DNA of 47,863 nucleotides from Gemmatimonadota bacterium (GCA_031127095.1 JARIEX010000009.1:1-47863), one strand, 5' to 3'; counted from the stretch's first letter, positions 9,698 to 17,782 are shown. Notes: generated by a model not told the origin, from the letters alone. Translations and numbers: made by a program.

Positions 9698-10405
9698 TTA
9701 CGACGCCGGGGTCAGGACCAGTTCGCGGATGTCGACCAGCGGGACGAGGCGATCGTCGAGGCGGAGCACCTTCTGACCGATCGGCGCGTAGTCACCATCC
9801 GGGAGTTCGAGCCAGTCGGTGGCGCGACCGAGGCGGAGATCCGCGTCGTCGAGGCGCCAGGCGGCCGGTGAGAGCGCGGGGAGGAGTACCTCGCCGAGCT
9901 CCATGTCCTTGACCGATCCGTTGGTGGCGATGCGGGCACTCAGCCAGTGCAGATCGCGCAGTTGGGCGGGTGGCTGAATCACGACCGACGCCAGGTGGGC
10001 GAAGGGAATCCAGAGATAGCGTCCGCCCCCGATGACTTCGAGGCGCGCCCCGATGCGGGGGTCGGCGTCGGCGATGGTCTGGAAGGGGACGCCGTTGCAG
10101 GTGCCCGACACCTCGGTGGCGGCCACCGAGGTCGGGAGATCGCCGGCGTCAAACATGTGCTCGCGCACGCGCTCCGACTGGAGCGCGGCCCGATACACCG
10201 AGGTGCCTGCCTCCGCCGATGGTCCGGCGGAGGCGAGGACGTCGAGCTGCTTGCCGGCGCGGTCGTACTCGCCGGCGAAGCTGAGGAGTTCAAAGAGGAA
10301 GCTACGGCGCTGCAGATCGGCCGGATTGGCCCGCAGCTCAAGACCGAGCTGCGTGATGGCTTCTGAGAGCTGCCCTGCCGCCAGCAGCGCGCGTGCGTCC
10401 GCCAT
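9698..10405 (-). CDS. tagJ: TagJ/ImpE family T6SS accessory protein
   Basis: This ImpE/SciE family protein (235 residues) is an accessory component that in other systems binds ClpV and sheath protein. The N-terminal half is TPR-like (ADARALLAAGQLSEAITQLGLELRANPADLQRRSFLFELLSFAGEYDRAGKQLDVL). The second half carries family-type strings such as GVPFQTIADADPRIGARLEVIGGGRYLWIPFAHLASV. It starts directly after the hcp stop (ATG at 10405, TAA at 10408-10406), so it is translated as part of the sheath-tube segment of the operon. Its presence beside ClpV suggests a sheath-recycling machinery with the TagJ adaptor. Confidence 0.9.
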   Translation of the reverse strand: MADARALLAAGQLSEAITQLGLELRANPADLQRRSFLFELLSFAGEYDRAGKQLDVLASAGPSAEAGTSVYRAALQSERVREHMFDAGDLPTSVAATEVSGTCNGVPFQTIADADPRIGARLEVIGGGRYLWIPFAHLASVVIQPPAQLRDLHWLSARIATNGSVKDMELGEVLLPALSPAAWRLDDADLRLGRATDWLELPDGDYAPIGQKVLRLDDRLVPLVDIRELVLTPAS

Positions 10406-10900
10406 TTACACCGTGGCCGTGCGAACGTCCCAGGAGAAGCCGGTGCCCTTGGACATCGCGCCCTTGCCGTCCTGCTTCATGTACTGGCCGGTGATCTTGC
10501 CGAAGGCGAGGGAGAGCGACTCGGTGGGGGAGTCGTCGCCGCCCGAGCTGCCCGACCACTGGATGCTCTCGACGTAGACCTCTTCGAAGTCATACTGCAC
10601 GAACGCTTCCTGCGTCCCGCCCGCCTTGCGGAGGATCAGCTGGGCCTTCTTGAAGTGCGTGCCGGTCGCGCAGGCCTGAAAGAGCGGGCCGGAGGCATTG
10701 TCCGACTTCTTCATGAAGTTGAAGGACGAGAGCGAGACCTTACCGGCGCCGCCGCCGCCGCCCTGCGTGCCCATCGAGGCGGGGTTGCTGGCTCCGAAGC
10801 TGAACGAAAAGATCTCCATCGGCTTGCCGTACGGCGCCTTGATCTTCGCCGTGGATTCGCCTTCGATGGTGTCGATAAAGAGGTACGCGTCAAACGCCAT
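10406..10900 (-). CDS. hcp/tssD: Hcp/TssD, T6SS inner tube protein
   Basis: Hcp hexamers stack to form the inner tube and can carry small effectors. The 164 residues show the Hcp1-family pattern: DAYLFIDTIEGESTAKIKAPYGKPMEIFSFSFGASNPAS, then KVSLSSFNFMKKSDNASGPLFQACATGTHFKKAQLILRKAGG, VQYDFEEVYVESIQWSGSSGGDD, and PTESLSLAFGKITGQYMKQ. A glycine-rich loop (GTQGGGGGAG) at about 44-53 lies where Hcp proteins vary. The gene lies about 117 bp downstream of tssC, the largest gap in the leftward operon, so extra internal regulation of hcp is possible; no convincing promoter or terminator is visible in that gap. Confidence 0.95.
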   Translation of the reverse strand: MAFDAYLFIDTIEGESTAKIKAPYGKPMEIFSFSFGASNPASMGTQGGGGGAGKVSLSSFNFMKKSDNASGPLFQACATGTHFKKAQLILRKAGGTQEAFVQYDFEEVYVESIQWSGSSGGDDSPTESLSLAFGKITGQYMKQDGKGAMSKGTGFSWDVRTATV

Positions 10901-11017
10901 GATCTGTCACTCCGGCAGAGGTGAGGAAACGTGGACTGAGAAGTTCTGCGGGTACGGTGCTACGGGTACCGCCCGCGGCGACCGGCGTGAGACCGGGCGC
11001 CGCGGTGCCGGTCGTGA

Positions 11018-12496
11018 TTACGCGGCCGCGGGCGGAAGATCCGCCACGAGGCGCATGGACACGGCGAGTTCGTCGAGCTGGAAGTGCGGCTTCATGAACG
11101 CAACGGCGCGGAAGACGCCAGGCTTGCCGGGCACGTCGACCACATCGATGCGGGCTTCGGAGAGCGGGAGCTTGGACTTGAGCGATCCCGAGGCGTTGCT
11201 CGGCGCGACGTAGTTCTGGATCCAGCGATTGAGGAACGACTCGGTCTCGGCGCGGGTGGTGTAGCCGCCGATCTTGTCGCGCATCATGACCTTGAGATAA
11301 TGCGCGAAGCGCGAGGTCGAGAAGATGTACGGCAACTGCGCGGACATGCGGGCGCTGGACGACGCGGCCGGGTCGTCGTACACCTTGGCCTTCTGGGCCG
11401 ACTGCACCGAGAAGAACGCGGCGTTGGCCGTTCCCTTCTGGTGTACGAGCGGGGCGAAGCCGAGGTCGGCGAGTTCCTTTTCGCGGCGATCGGTGATCTG
11501 CGTTTCGGTGGGGCACTTCATGGCGATCTCGCCGGCTTCGGTGCGGAAGTTGTGCACCGGCAGCCCTTCCACGAGTCCACCGCTTTCGACGCCGCGGATG
11601 GACGCCGTCCAGCCGTACATCGCGAACGCCTTGTTCACGTTGGCCGCCATCGCGTAGGCGGCGTTGCCCCAGCAATAGTGGTCGTGGTTGGTGCCGTCCA
11701 CGCGCTCTTCGTAGTTGAACGCCTCGATGGGCACCGTGGTGCTGCCGTAGGGTTCACGCATGAGTACACGCGGCGCTGTGAGCGCGACGTAGCGGGCATC
11801 GTCGCTGCTGCGGAAGCTCTTCCACTTCGCGTACTCGGTGCTGTCGAAGATCTTCGCGAGATCGCGCGGCGTGTCGAGATCCGCCCAGCTCTCGAGATTG
11901 AGCATCTCGTGCGACGCGGCGGTCATGAACGGTGCATGCGCCGCGGCCGCCACGTTGGAGATCTTCTCGAGCAGTTCGATATCCTGGCCGCTCCGGTCGA
12001 ACTGGTAGTCGCCCACGAGCGCGCCGAAAGGCGTGCCGCCGAAGACGCCGTACTCCTCTTCGTACACCTTCTTGAAGAGCGCACTCTGGTCGAATTCCGG
12101 GGCGCGCTGCAGGTCGCGCAGGAGATCCTTCTTGGAGACGTTGAGCACCTTGATCTTGAGCATGGTGCCCGTTTCGCTCTGCTTGAGCAGGTACTGCAGC
12201 CCACGCCACGAGCCCTCGAGCTTCTGGAACTCGGGGTGGTGCAGAATTTCGTTGAGCTGCAGCGAGAGGAGGTGATCGATCTGCGCGATGCGCGCGTTGA
12301 TCATCGTCTCGGTATCGCGATTGATGGTGATCGCGCCCTCGAGCACTTCGCTCACGAAGCGCTTCACCAGATCCTTGCCGCGCCCCTTGGACTCGGCGTC
12401 CTTGCCCATTTTGCCCTGCTCGACGATCTGGTCGAGCAGCGAGAGTTCGGCATCGGTCGTGACGGCCTGCGCGGCCGCCTTCTGTGCATCGGCCAT
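11018..12496 (-). CDS. tssC: TssC, large contractile sheath protein
   Basis: TssC, with TssB, builds the contractile sheath. The 492 residues match family length. Signatures include LNEILHHPEFQKLEGSWRGLQYLLKQSETG, KKVYEEEYGVFGGTPFGALVGDYQF, APFMTAASHEML, LMREPYGSTT, WGNAAYAMAANVNKAFAMYGW, GLPVHNFRTEAGEIAMKCPTETQITDRREKELADLGFAPLVHQKGTANAAFFSVQS, and LPYIFSTSRFAHYLKVMMRDKIG. All are typical of the VC_A0108-type family. It begins one base after the tssB stop, which is the usual coupled arrangement. Confidence 0.97.
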   Translation of the reverse strand: MADAQKAAAQAVTTDAELSLLDQIVEQGKMGKDAESKGRGKDLVKRFVSEVLEGAITINRDTETMINARIAQIDHLLSLQLNEILHHPEFQKLEGSWRGLQYLLKQSETGTMLKIKVLNVSKKDLLRDLQRAPEFDQSALFKKVYEEEYGVFGGTPFGALVGDYQFDRSGQDIELLEKISNVAAAAHAPFMTAASHEMLNLESWADLDTPRDLAKIFDSTEYAKWKSFRSSDDARYVALTAPRVLMREPYGSTTVPIEAFNYEERVDGTNHDHYCWGNAAYAMAANVNKAFAMYGWTASIRGVESGGLVEGLPVHNFRTEAGEIAMKCPTETQITDRREKELADLGFAPLVHQKGTANAAFFSVQSAQKAKVYDDPAASSSARMSAQLPYIFSTSRFAHYLKVMMRDKIGGYTTRAETESFLNRWIQNYVAPSNASGSLKSKLPLSEARIDVVDVPGKPGVFRAVAFMKPHFQLDELAVSMRLVADLPPAAA

Positions 12497-12497
12497 G

Positions 12498-13004
12498 TCA
12501 GCTCTCCAATCCGAGTTCAGCCTTGAGCTTGGCCATCTTGTCGGCGTCGCCCAGCGTGTCCTGCAGCACTTCGTCGAGCTTCTCGTTGGTCTGCAGATTG
12601 GCGCGCAGGTTGGCGAGTTCGGTGCGCAGCTCCAGCAGCTCGCGCAGCGGCTTCACCTGGCGGGCCACCTGGTCGGGCGAGAAGTCGTCCATGCTGCGGA
12701 AATTCAGTTCGATGCCGAGCTTGGGGGCGTCGGCGTCTTCACTGAGCTTGTTCTCCACCGAGAACTGGAGGCGCGGCTTCATGCTGGCCAGCGTCTCGTC
12801 GAAGTTGTCGGGGGTGATCTCGGCGAACTTGCGATCCTTCAGGCGCGGGAGCGGCTCCGCGGGGTTACCGCTGAAGTCACCGAGCACGCCCATGAGGAAC
12901 GGAAGCTCCTTCATTTCGATGGCACCGCCCGTTTCGACTTCGTACGAGATCTGAATGCGGGGCGGGCGGACGCGTTCGAGCTTCTTCTGGGTACTGTCAG
13001 CCAT
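12498..13004 (-). CDS. tssB: TssB, small contractile sheath protein
   Basis: TssB is the small sheath partner of TssC. The 168 residues include the characteristic N-terminus (KKLERVRPPRIQISYEVETGGAIEMKELPFLMGVLGDFSG), RLKDRKFAEITPDNFDETLASMKPRL, and ELNFRSMDDFSPDQVARQVKPLRELLELR. It is the first gene of the leftward T6SS operon and is transcribed away from tssK1. Its promoter must lie in the 208-bp divergent region that follows. Confidence 0.96.
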   Translation of the reverse strand: MADSTQKKLERVRPPRIQISYEVETGGAIEMKELPFLMGVLGDFSGNPAEPLPRLKDRKFAEITPDNFDETLASMKPRLQFSVENKLSEDADAPKLGIELNFRSMDDFSPDQVARQVKPLRELLELRTELANLRANLQTNEKLDEVLQDTLGDADKMAKLKAELGLES

Positions 13005-13212
13005 GCAACACTCCGGCGCGAATGGAACGGGGAGAGGGGGGGTAGCGGGTGTGAAACACTCCTCACCTAGTGTTGGCCACCGCTCGAAGAAATGTCAAGC
13101 ATTTGCAACGTTGCGTCTACGCAACAGTTTTGATGTTCTACGCCAATCGGGCGTGCGCACACACGCGGCGCCCGCCTCTGACGACCGGATCGCGGAAGGG
13201 ATACGTTACGGT
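13005..13212. promoter_or_regulatory. Divergent control region between tssB and tssK1, with GTTGC-type inverted repeats
   Basis: This 208-bp non-coding region separates the leftward sheath operon from tssK1. GCAACGTTGC (13105-13114) is a perfect palindrome. It overlaps a second perfect inverted repeat, GTTGCGT-CT-ACGCAAC (13110-13125), giving three adjacent half sites. On the minus strand a TTGACA matching a sigma-70 -35 box lies at 13098-13093, about 90 bp before the tssB start, though I do not see a good -10. The surroundings are AT-richer than the genes. That the repeats are an operator is inference. Confidence 0.5.
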
Positions 13213-14562
13213 ATGCGCCACTCACCGCCGGTACTTTGGACGAAAGGCGTCCTGTTGACGCCACAGCATCTGCAGGCGCAGGACCGACACCACGAGGAAG
13301 CCCTCGCGTTTCAGGTTGGCGCGCTGGCCTTTACCCCGTGGGGACTCTCCCACCTTGCGATCGACCTGGACGCGCTGGCCGGCGGCACGTTGGTCACGAC
13401 GGCGATCGCCGGCCGGTTTGCCGATGGCTTGCTGTTCGACGCGCCACTGGCGGGGGCGACCCCGGCGCCGAAATCGCTGACCGCCGCGTTCGGGCCCGAT
13501 CAGCCCACGGTGCTCGTGCACATCGCGGTGCCGGAGTATCGCCCCGGGGCCCGCAACGTGGCCCGCCGCGCGGACACTCAGGTGAGCGCGCGGTGGCTCT
13601 CCGACGAGCAGTTGCTGCGCGACGAGACGACGGGGCAGACGGAACGTCCGATCCAGGTGTCGCCGCCGTCGCTGCGACTGTTGCTGGAAGGGGAAAGTCT
13701 GGAGGGGTACACGGCGATGCCGATTGCGCGGCTGCGCCGGTCCCCAGCCGGTGACGTGAGCCTTGATGCCACGTTCGTGCCGCCGTTGCTCGATCTGTCG
13801 GCCAGTGACGTCATGATGGGGCTGATGCGTCGACTGACCGAGCGGCTTGGCGCGCGGAGCGCGTCGCTGTCGGGGAGCCGTCGGCAGCGGAATCAGGGGC
13901 TGGCCGATTTCACCGTGGCCGACGTGGGGAGCTTCTGGCTGCTTTATACGATCAACACGCATCTGCCGTCGATCCGCCATCTGCACGAAGTACGGCGCGG
14001 TCATCCTGTGGCGCTGTGGGAGGCGATGCTGGCGCTGGTGGGCTCGTTGTCGGCTTTTTCGACGAGTGGCGATGCCCGCTCGCTGCCCACGTACGATCAC
14101 CTTCGGCTGGGCGAAGGGTTTCAGGAACTGGAGCGCCGGCTATACGCGCTGCTGGATGGGGCGGTCGTCGATGCGGCCGTCGCTCTGCCGCTCAAGCCGG
14201 TGCGCCCCACACTGCATGCGGTCGCGATTGAGCAGACCACGTGGCTGGAGGCGCCGCAGTGGTTTCTGGCGGTCAGCGCTCCGGTGCGGCAGCAGGAGCT
14301 GATTCCGAAGGTACTGCAGGGGTGCAAGGTGGGGGCCGCGGATGTGGTCGACACGCTGATCCGTCAGGCGCTGCCCGGGATCGAGCTGGCCCATATCTCG
14401 TCGCCGCCGTCGGCGGTGCCGGTGAAACTCGACTTCCAATACTTCGCCATCCGGCAGGCGGGGAGCGCGTGGGACGCCATCGTGCGGGCGCGCAATCTGG
14501 CCGTGTACGTGCCGGCCGAACTGGTGGACGCGCGCTTCGAACTGGTGATCGTGCTTCGCTAG
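13213..14562 (+). CDS. tssK: TssK, first copy: T6SS baseplate-to-membrane adaptor
   Basis: TssK links the baseplate (TssEFG) to TssL/TssM. The real gene starts at the ATG of MRHSPPVLWTKGVLLTPQHLQAQDRHHEEA. The 86 residues before it in the ORF track have no similarity to the family and run into the control region. The N-terminal vW-G-LL-PQHLQ pattern is the family hallmark. Further landmarks are VADVGSFWLLYTINTHLPSIRHL, HPVALWEAMLALVGSLSAFS, LPTYDHLRLGEGFQELERRLYALL, and the C-terminal PVKLDFQYFAIRQAGSAWDAIVRARNLAVYVPAEL. The length is 449 residues. A second TssK gene follows 1.8 kb downstream, which is unusual. A GGAAGGG run lies about 12 nt before the ATG. Confidence 0.93.
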   Translation: MRHSPPVLWTKGVLLTPQHLQAQDRHHEEALAFQVGALAFTPWGLSHLAIDLDALAGGTLVTTAIAGRFADGLLFDAPLAGATPAPKSLTAAFGPDQPTVLVHIAVPEYRPGARNVARRADTQVSARWLSDEQLLRDETTGQTERPIQVSPPSLRLLLEGESLEGYTAMPIARLRRSPAGDVSLDATFVPPLLDLSASDVMMGLMRRLTERLGARSASLSGSRRQRNQGLADFTVADVGSFWLLYTINTHLPSIRHLHEVRRGHPVALWEAMLALVGSLSAFSTSGDARSLPTYDHLRLGEGFQELERRLYALLDGAVVDAAVALPLKPVRPTLHAVAIEQTTWLEAPQWFLAVSAPVRQQELIPKVLQGCKVGAADVVDTLIRQALPGIELAHISSPPSAVPVKLDFQYFAIRQAGSAWDAIVRARNLAVYVPAELVDARFELVIVLR

Positions 14563-14582
14563 GGGGGCTGCCCGCCGCGGAG

Positions 14583-14608
14583 CCCGCGGGACCTGTGGTC
14601 GCCGCGGG
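14583..14608. terminator. Likely bidirectional hairpin terminator between tssK1 and the Pro-rich gene
   Basis: CCCGCGG-GACC-TGT-GGTC-G-CCGCGGG can fold into an 11-bp stem with a 3-nt loop and one bulged G. It sits in the 55-bp gap between two convergent genes. There is no good U-run, so the call rests on stem strength and position. Confidence 0.5.
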
Positions 14609-14617
14609 CGGTCCCGC

Positions 14618-16159
14618 CTAGCTGGTGGGGATGGCCGGGGCGGCGACCGACGGGATGGCGGGAGCTGACGGGGCCGTGGGGACCGATGGGGCAACGGGAG
14701 CCGACGGGACCGGCTGCTGCAGCACGACCACCACAATGATGACCGCGATCAGGATGATGACGTTCAGGATCACGATGAGCGCCATCGGGATGCGGCGTTT
14801 CGCGGGGGCGGGGGCGGCCTCCGTGGCGGCGGGCGGTGCGGGTGTGGTGGGGACGACCGGTGCCGCCGCCTGACTGATCAGGCGGGTGAAATCACTGGGC
14901 CCCGCGCCGCCGGCCGGCGCTGCGCCGCCCATCGGTGAGAGGGGCGTACTCCCGCCCAGTCCGAACACCGGGGGCGGGAGGATGCCCGGGGGTAACGGGT
15001 GCGACGCCCCCATCGGCGATCCAGCGGGCGCGGCCGGGGTGATGGGCGTGGGTGGCGCCGCCGCCGTGATCGGCAACGGGGCCGCCGGCGTGAACGGGGC
15101 GGGCGCCGGCGGGTGTGGGGCGCCGAAGAGCGGCGACTGCCCGAAGAGCGGCGAGGGCGCGGGGGCGGCGGGGCTGGCCGGTGTGACGACGGGTGGCGCG
15201 AAAGGCGGTGGCACCGGAGCCGCCGGCCTGAAGGCGGGTGGTGCCGAGGCCGGTGGCGCGGCGAAGCTGGGTGGCGTGACGAGGCCGGGCGACACGGGCG
15301 ACGCCGGCATCGTCTGCGGAAGTGGGGCCGCGGTTGGTGGGGCCGAGAACATCTGGGTGAACTCACCCGGCCCGGATTTGGGGGCGATCGGGGGCAGCGG
15401 CGCGAGCGGGGGCATGGTCAGCGCCGGCACGAAAGGCGCCGGTGGAACATGACTTTCTGCCTTTATACTGAACGGATCATGCGCTGGTGATGGCGCTATT
15501 TCTGGCGTTTTCGGCACGGAGGGGGCGCCGAACATTTGCGTGAACGCGCCCGGTCCGGGCGGAGCCGGTGCCGGCGCCGGCGCGAGGACCGGCACCGGGA
15601 GTGGCGCCGCGGCGGCTGGTGGGACCGGCGCCGCCGGTGCGATGGACGCCGCCGGTGCGACCGGCACGGAGGGGGCGCCGAACATCTGCGTGAACACGCC
15701 GGGGGCGGCCGGTGCGGGCGGCGGGGGGAAGGCCGCCGGCGCGGGCGGGAGCGCGGGGGCCGGGGCCGGCGTCGCCACCGGGGCGGTCACCGGCATGGCT
15801 ACCGGCATGGCTACCGGGGCGGCTATCGGGGCGGCTATCGGGGCGGCTACCGGGGCGGCCAGCGGCGCCACGCGCGCCGCGAGCCACGCGGGGAACGACG
15901 AGAGCCCGGCCAGAAATTCTGTTACGATGGCGAAGCCGGAGGGCAACGTTGCCGTTTCGAGCACGCGGTTCCGGTCGGCCACGGGGAGCCGATCGATGAG
16001 GTGGCGGAGCTGCTCCACCTCGTCGGGGCCGGCCGCGTCGGCCAGATGCACCATGACCACCCGGCCGGTCGCGAGTTCCTGGGCATTGTGACTGCGAATG
16101 CCGTCGCCCACCGCCACGCACTTCAGCAGGCGGTACCGTGCACTGAAATCGTCGCTCAT
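14618..16159 (-). CDS. Pro/Ala-rich membrane-anchored protein with degenerate kinase N-lobe and FTQMF-type repeats
   Basis: I do not recognise a named family. The first 90 residues or so (RYRLLKCVAVGDGIRSHNAQELATGRVVMVHLADA...SGFAIVTEFLAGLSSFPAWL) follow the pattern of a Ser/Thr kinase N-lobe and align by eye with the PpkA-like kinase nearby (RYLVTDLLGEGGMG...AAIKVL...GTVYLAMEFIAG). The glycine-rich loop is degraded, the catalytic Lys position reads H, and no C-lobe follows. A long Pro/Ala region (about 95-440) carries four related motifs: GVFTQMFGAPSVP, GAFTQMFGAPSVP, GEFTQMFSAP and SDFTRLISQA (near residues 153, 203, 264 and 420). A single hydrophobic helix (IPMALIVILNVIILIAVIIVVVVL, about 465-488) and a short Pro-rich tail end the protein, so most of it should face the cytoplasm. 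Its place between the two tssK genes suggests a T6SS scaffold or regulator; that is inference. Confidence 0.7.
   Translation of the reverse strand: MSDDFSARYRLLKCVAVGDGIRSHNAQELATGRVVMVHLADAAGPDEVEQLRHLIDRLPVADRNRVLETATLPSGFAIVTEFLAGLSSFPAWLAARVAPLAAPVAAPIAAPIAAPVAMPVAMPVTAPVATPAPAPALPPAPAAFPPPPAPAAPGVFTQMFGAPSVPVAPAASIAPAAPVPPAAAAPLPVPVLAPAPAPAPPGPGAFTQMFGAPSVPKTPEIAPSPAHDPFSIKAESHVPPAPFVPALTMPPLAPLPPIAPKSGPGEFTQMFSAPPTAAPLPQTMPASPVSPGLVTPPSFAAPPASAPPAFRPAAPVPPPFAPPVVTPASPAAPAPSPLFGQSPLFGAPHPPAPAPFTPAAPLPITAAAPPTPITPAAPAGSPMGASHPLPPGILPPPVFGLGGSTPLSPMGGAAPAGGAGPSDFTRLISQAAAPVVPTTPAPPAATEAAPAPAKRRIPMALIVILNVIILIAVIIVVVVLQQPVPSAPVAPSVPTAPSAPAIPSVAAPAIPTS
15777..15860. repeat. Seven tandem copies of a 12-bp unit inside the Pro-rich gene
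   Basis: The units read accggggcggtc, accggcatggct (twice), accggggcggct, atcggggcggct (twice) and accggggcggcc. On the minus strand they encode the tetrapeptide series APVAAPIAAPIAAPVAMPVAMPVTAP. Copy number could vary in frame without breaking the gene. Confidence 0.85.
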
Positions 16160-16337
16160 GATCGGGGATAGCCGGAAGAGTGCACGGGAGCGCCGGAACG
16201 ACGCGATAACTGCCCCGCTGATGTATTGTTCAATTGTTCACGCGCCTCCGGCCACGCGCAATGTGTTGCCTGCATCGAGCCGGACGTGTGACGTTGCCCG
16301 ACGTGCGCTTTGCGACCTCGCTGCCCCCTCCGCTGCC
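16160..16337. promoter_or_regulatory. Divergent control region before tssK2, with a perfect 8-bp tandem repeat
   Basis: This is non-coding sequence between the leftward Pro-rich gene and the rightward tssK2-tssL-tssM block. It contains ATTGTTCAATTGTTCA (16225-16240), two exact copies of ATTGTTCA, an AT-rich patch that stands out in this GC-rich DNA. Its position suits a promoter or an activator site. I see no clear -35/-10 pair. Confidence 0.4.
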
Positions 16338-17759
16338 ATGCGCCTGACCTCACCGCCGTCCCGCCGCGTCGTCTGGGAAGACGGCATGCATCTCGCGCCG
16401 CAGCACTTTCAGGCGCAGCGCCGCTATCAGGAAGACCAGACGTCGCGGAGCTTCGACCTGCTGGTCCCGTTTGCGTACGGCCTCTCCGCCGTCGCCCTCG
16501 ATGCAGAGGCGCTGCAGAACGGCACGCTGGCGCTGCTGCAGGCCCGCGGCGTGCTCCCTGACGGGACTGTTGTACACAGCCCCGATGCGGACCCCGCCCC
16601 CGCCCCGTCGGGGCTCGCCGATCGATTTTCCCCCACGCGCGACGCGCATGTTGTGCATCTGGCGCTGGCGCACTGGCGCGCCGATGCCGCCAATGTCGAT
16701 GCGATCGCGACGCCCGATGATGCGTCCGATGACGTGTCCCGTGCGCGCGACGCCGGAACGCGGCGGCGTTTTCAGGCGATCGAACAGCTGGTCATCGACG
16801 AATCCACCGGGGCCGATCCGTTGCCAGTGCGCTTTGCGGCCCGCCAGCTGCAGTTGCTGCTGGACGACGAGGTCACGGACGACGTGGTCTCCCTTCCCGT
16901 CGGGCGCATCACACGCGATGGTCGCGGACATTTTCAAGTGGACGCCGCGTTCATCCCGCCGGTGCTGCAACTGGGCGCGAGCGAGGCGCTGCTGGCGTTG
17001 CTGCGCCGCACGGTGAGCCTGCTCGAGGCCAAGGGGAGTGCCCTCGCGGCCACGCTGGTCAGCGCGCCGTCCGGCGCGGTCGGCGGTGCCGCGGCGTATG
17101 TCGGCAACGAGCTGGCCACCCGCTGGCTGTTGCACGCCGTCCGCTCCGCCGACGCGCCGTTGCGCCATCTGCTGCTCACGCGACGGGCGCATCCGGAACG
17201 GCTGTTCCTCGAGCTGTCGCGTCTGGCCGGGGCGTTGTCGACGTTCGCGCTCGGCGGGCACCCCCGCGATCTGCCGTTGTACGATCATGACCGGCTCACC
17301 GACGTGTTCGCCGATCTCGAACAGCGGCTGCGCGCGCAGCTCGATGTCGTGCTCTCGGCCCGCGCGATCATCGTGCCGCTGCAGGCGACCGCCGATTTTC
17401 TGCATGTCGCGACGCTCTCCGATCCGCGCTGTTTCGAGCCCGGTGCCCGCTGGTTTCTCGGCGTGCGGGCCGATGTGGGCCGTGCGGAGCTGGTGGACCG
17501 CGTGCAGCGGCTCACGAAAACGTGCGCGAGCAAGTTCGTGCTGGAGCTGGTGCGTCGTGCGTTCAACGGCCTTGCCACCGAGCACGTCCCGTCGCCTCCC
17601 TCGGGGCTCGCGCCGAAGCCGGATCTCACGTATTTCGAGCTCACACTGGCCGGTCCGTGTGCGCTGTCGCTGACCGACAGCCGCGAGATCGGTGTGTACG
17701 TGCCCGATGCCCTCCCGGCGGCGTATCTGGAAGTCGCTGTGCTGCTGCCGTCGTCGTAA
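16338..17759 (+). CDS. tssK: TssK, second copy: T6SS baseplate-to-membrane adaptor
   Basis: This is the second TssK of the locus, 473 residues from the ATG of MRLTSPPSRRVVWEDGMHLAPQHFQAQRRYQED. The ORF track's longer start runs through the divergent control region. The family N-terminal signature (VVWEDGMHLAPQHFQ) is closer to the classical form than in the first copy. It shares the general pattern ATRWLLHAVRSADAPLRHLL, HPERLFLELSRLAGALSTFALGGHPRDLPLYDHDRLTDVFADLEQRL, ARWFLGVRADV and KPDLTYFELTLAGP...REIGVYVPDALP. It heads a rightward block, with tssL starting 23 bp after its stop. The two copies are clearly paralogous but diverged, so this is an old duplication or a retained second-system copy, not a recent repeat. 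Confidence 0.93.
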   Translation: MRLTSPPSRRVVWEDGMHLAPQHFQAQRRYQEDQTSRSFDLLVPFAYGLSAVALDAEALQNGTLALLQARGVLPDGTVVHSPDADPAPAPSGLADRFSPTRDAHVVHLALAHWRADAANVDAIATPDDASDDVSRARDAGTRRRFQAIEQLVIDESTGADPLPVRFAARQLQLLLDDEVTDDVVSLPVGRITRDGRGHFQVDAAFIPPVLQLGASEALLALLRRTVSLLEAKGSALAATLVSAPSGAVGGAAAYVGNELATRWLLHAVRSADAPLRHLLLTRRAHPERLFLELSRLAGALSTFALGGHPRDLPLYDHDRLTDVFADLEQRLRAQLDVVLSARAIIVPLQATADFLHVATLSDPRCFEPGARWFLGVRADVGRAELVDRVQRLTKTCASKFVLELVRRAFNGLATEHVPSPPSGLAPKPDLTYFELTLAGPCALSLTDSREIGVYVPDALPAAYLEVAVLLPSS

Positions 17760-17782
17760 CCCCACTGATTCGAGGAACACCC

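Noticed and set aside
10901-11017. Terminator or processing hairpin between tssC and hcp
   Set aside because: GC-rich partial repeats (gcgggtac/gtaccgcccgc) exist but no consistent stem with a U-run could be drawn by eye.
11084-12526. Plus-strand ORF of 480 residues opposite tssC
   Set aside because: Antisense mirror of the conserved tssC gene; composition is shadow-like.
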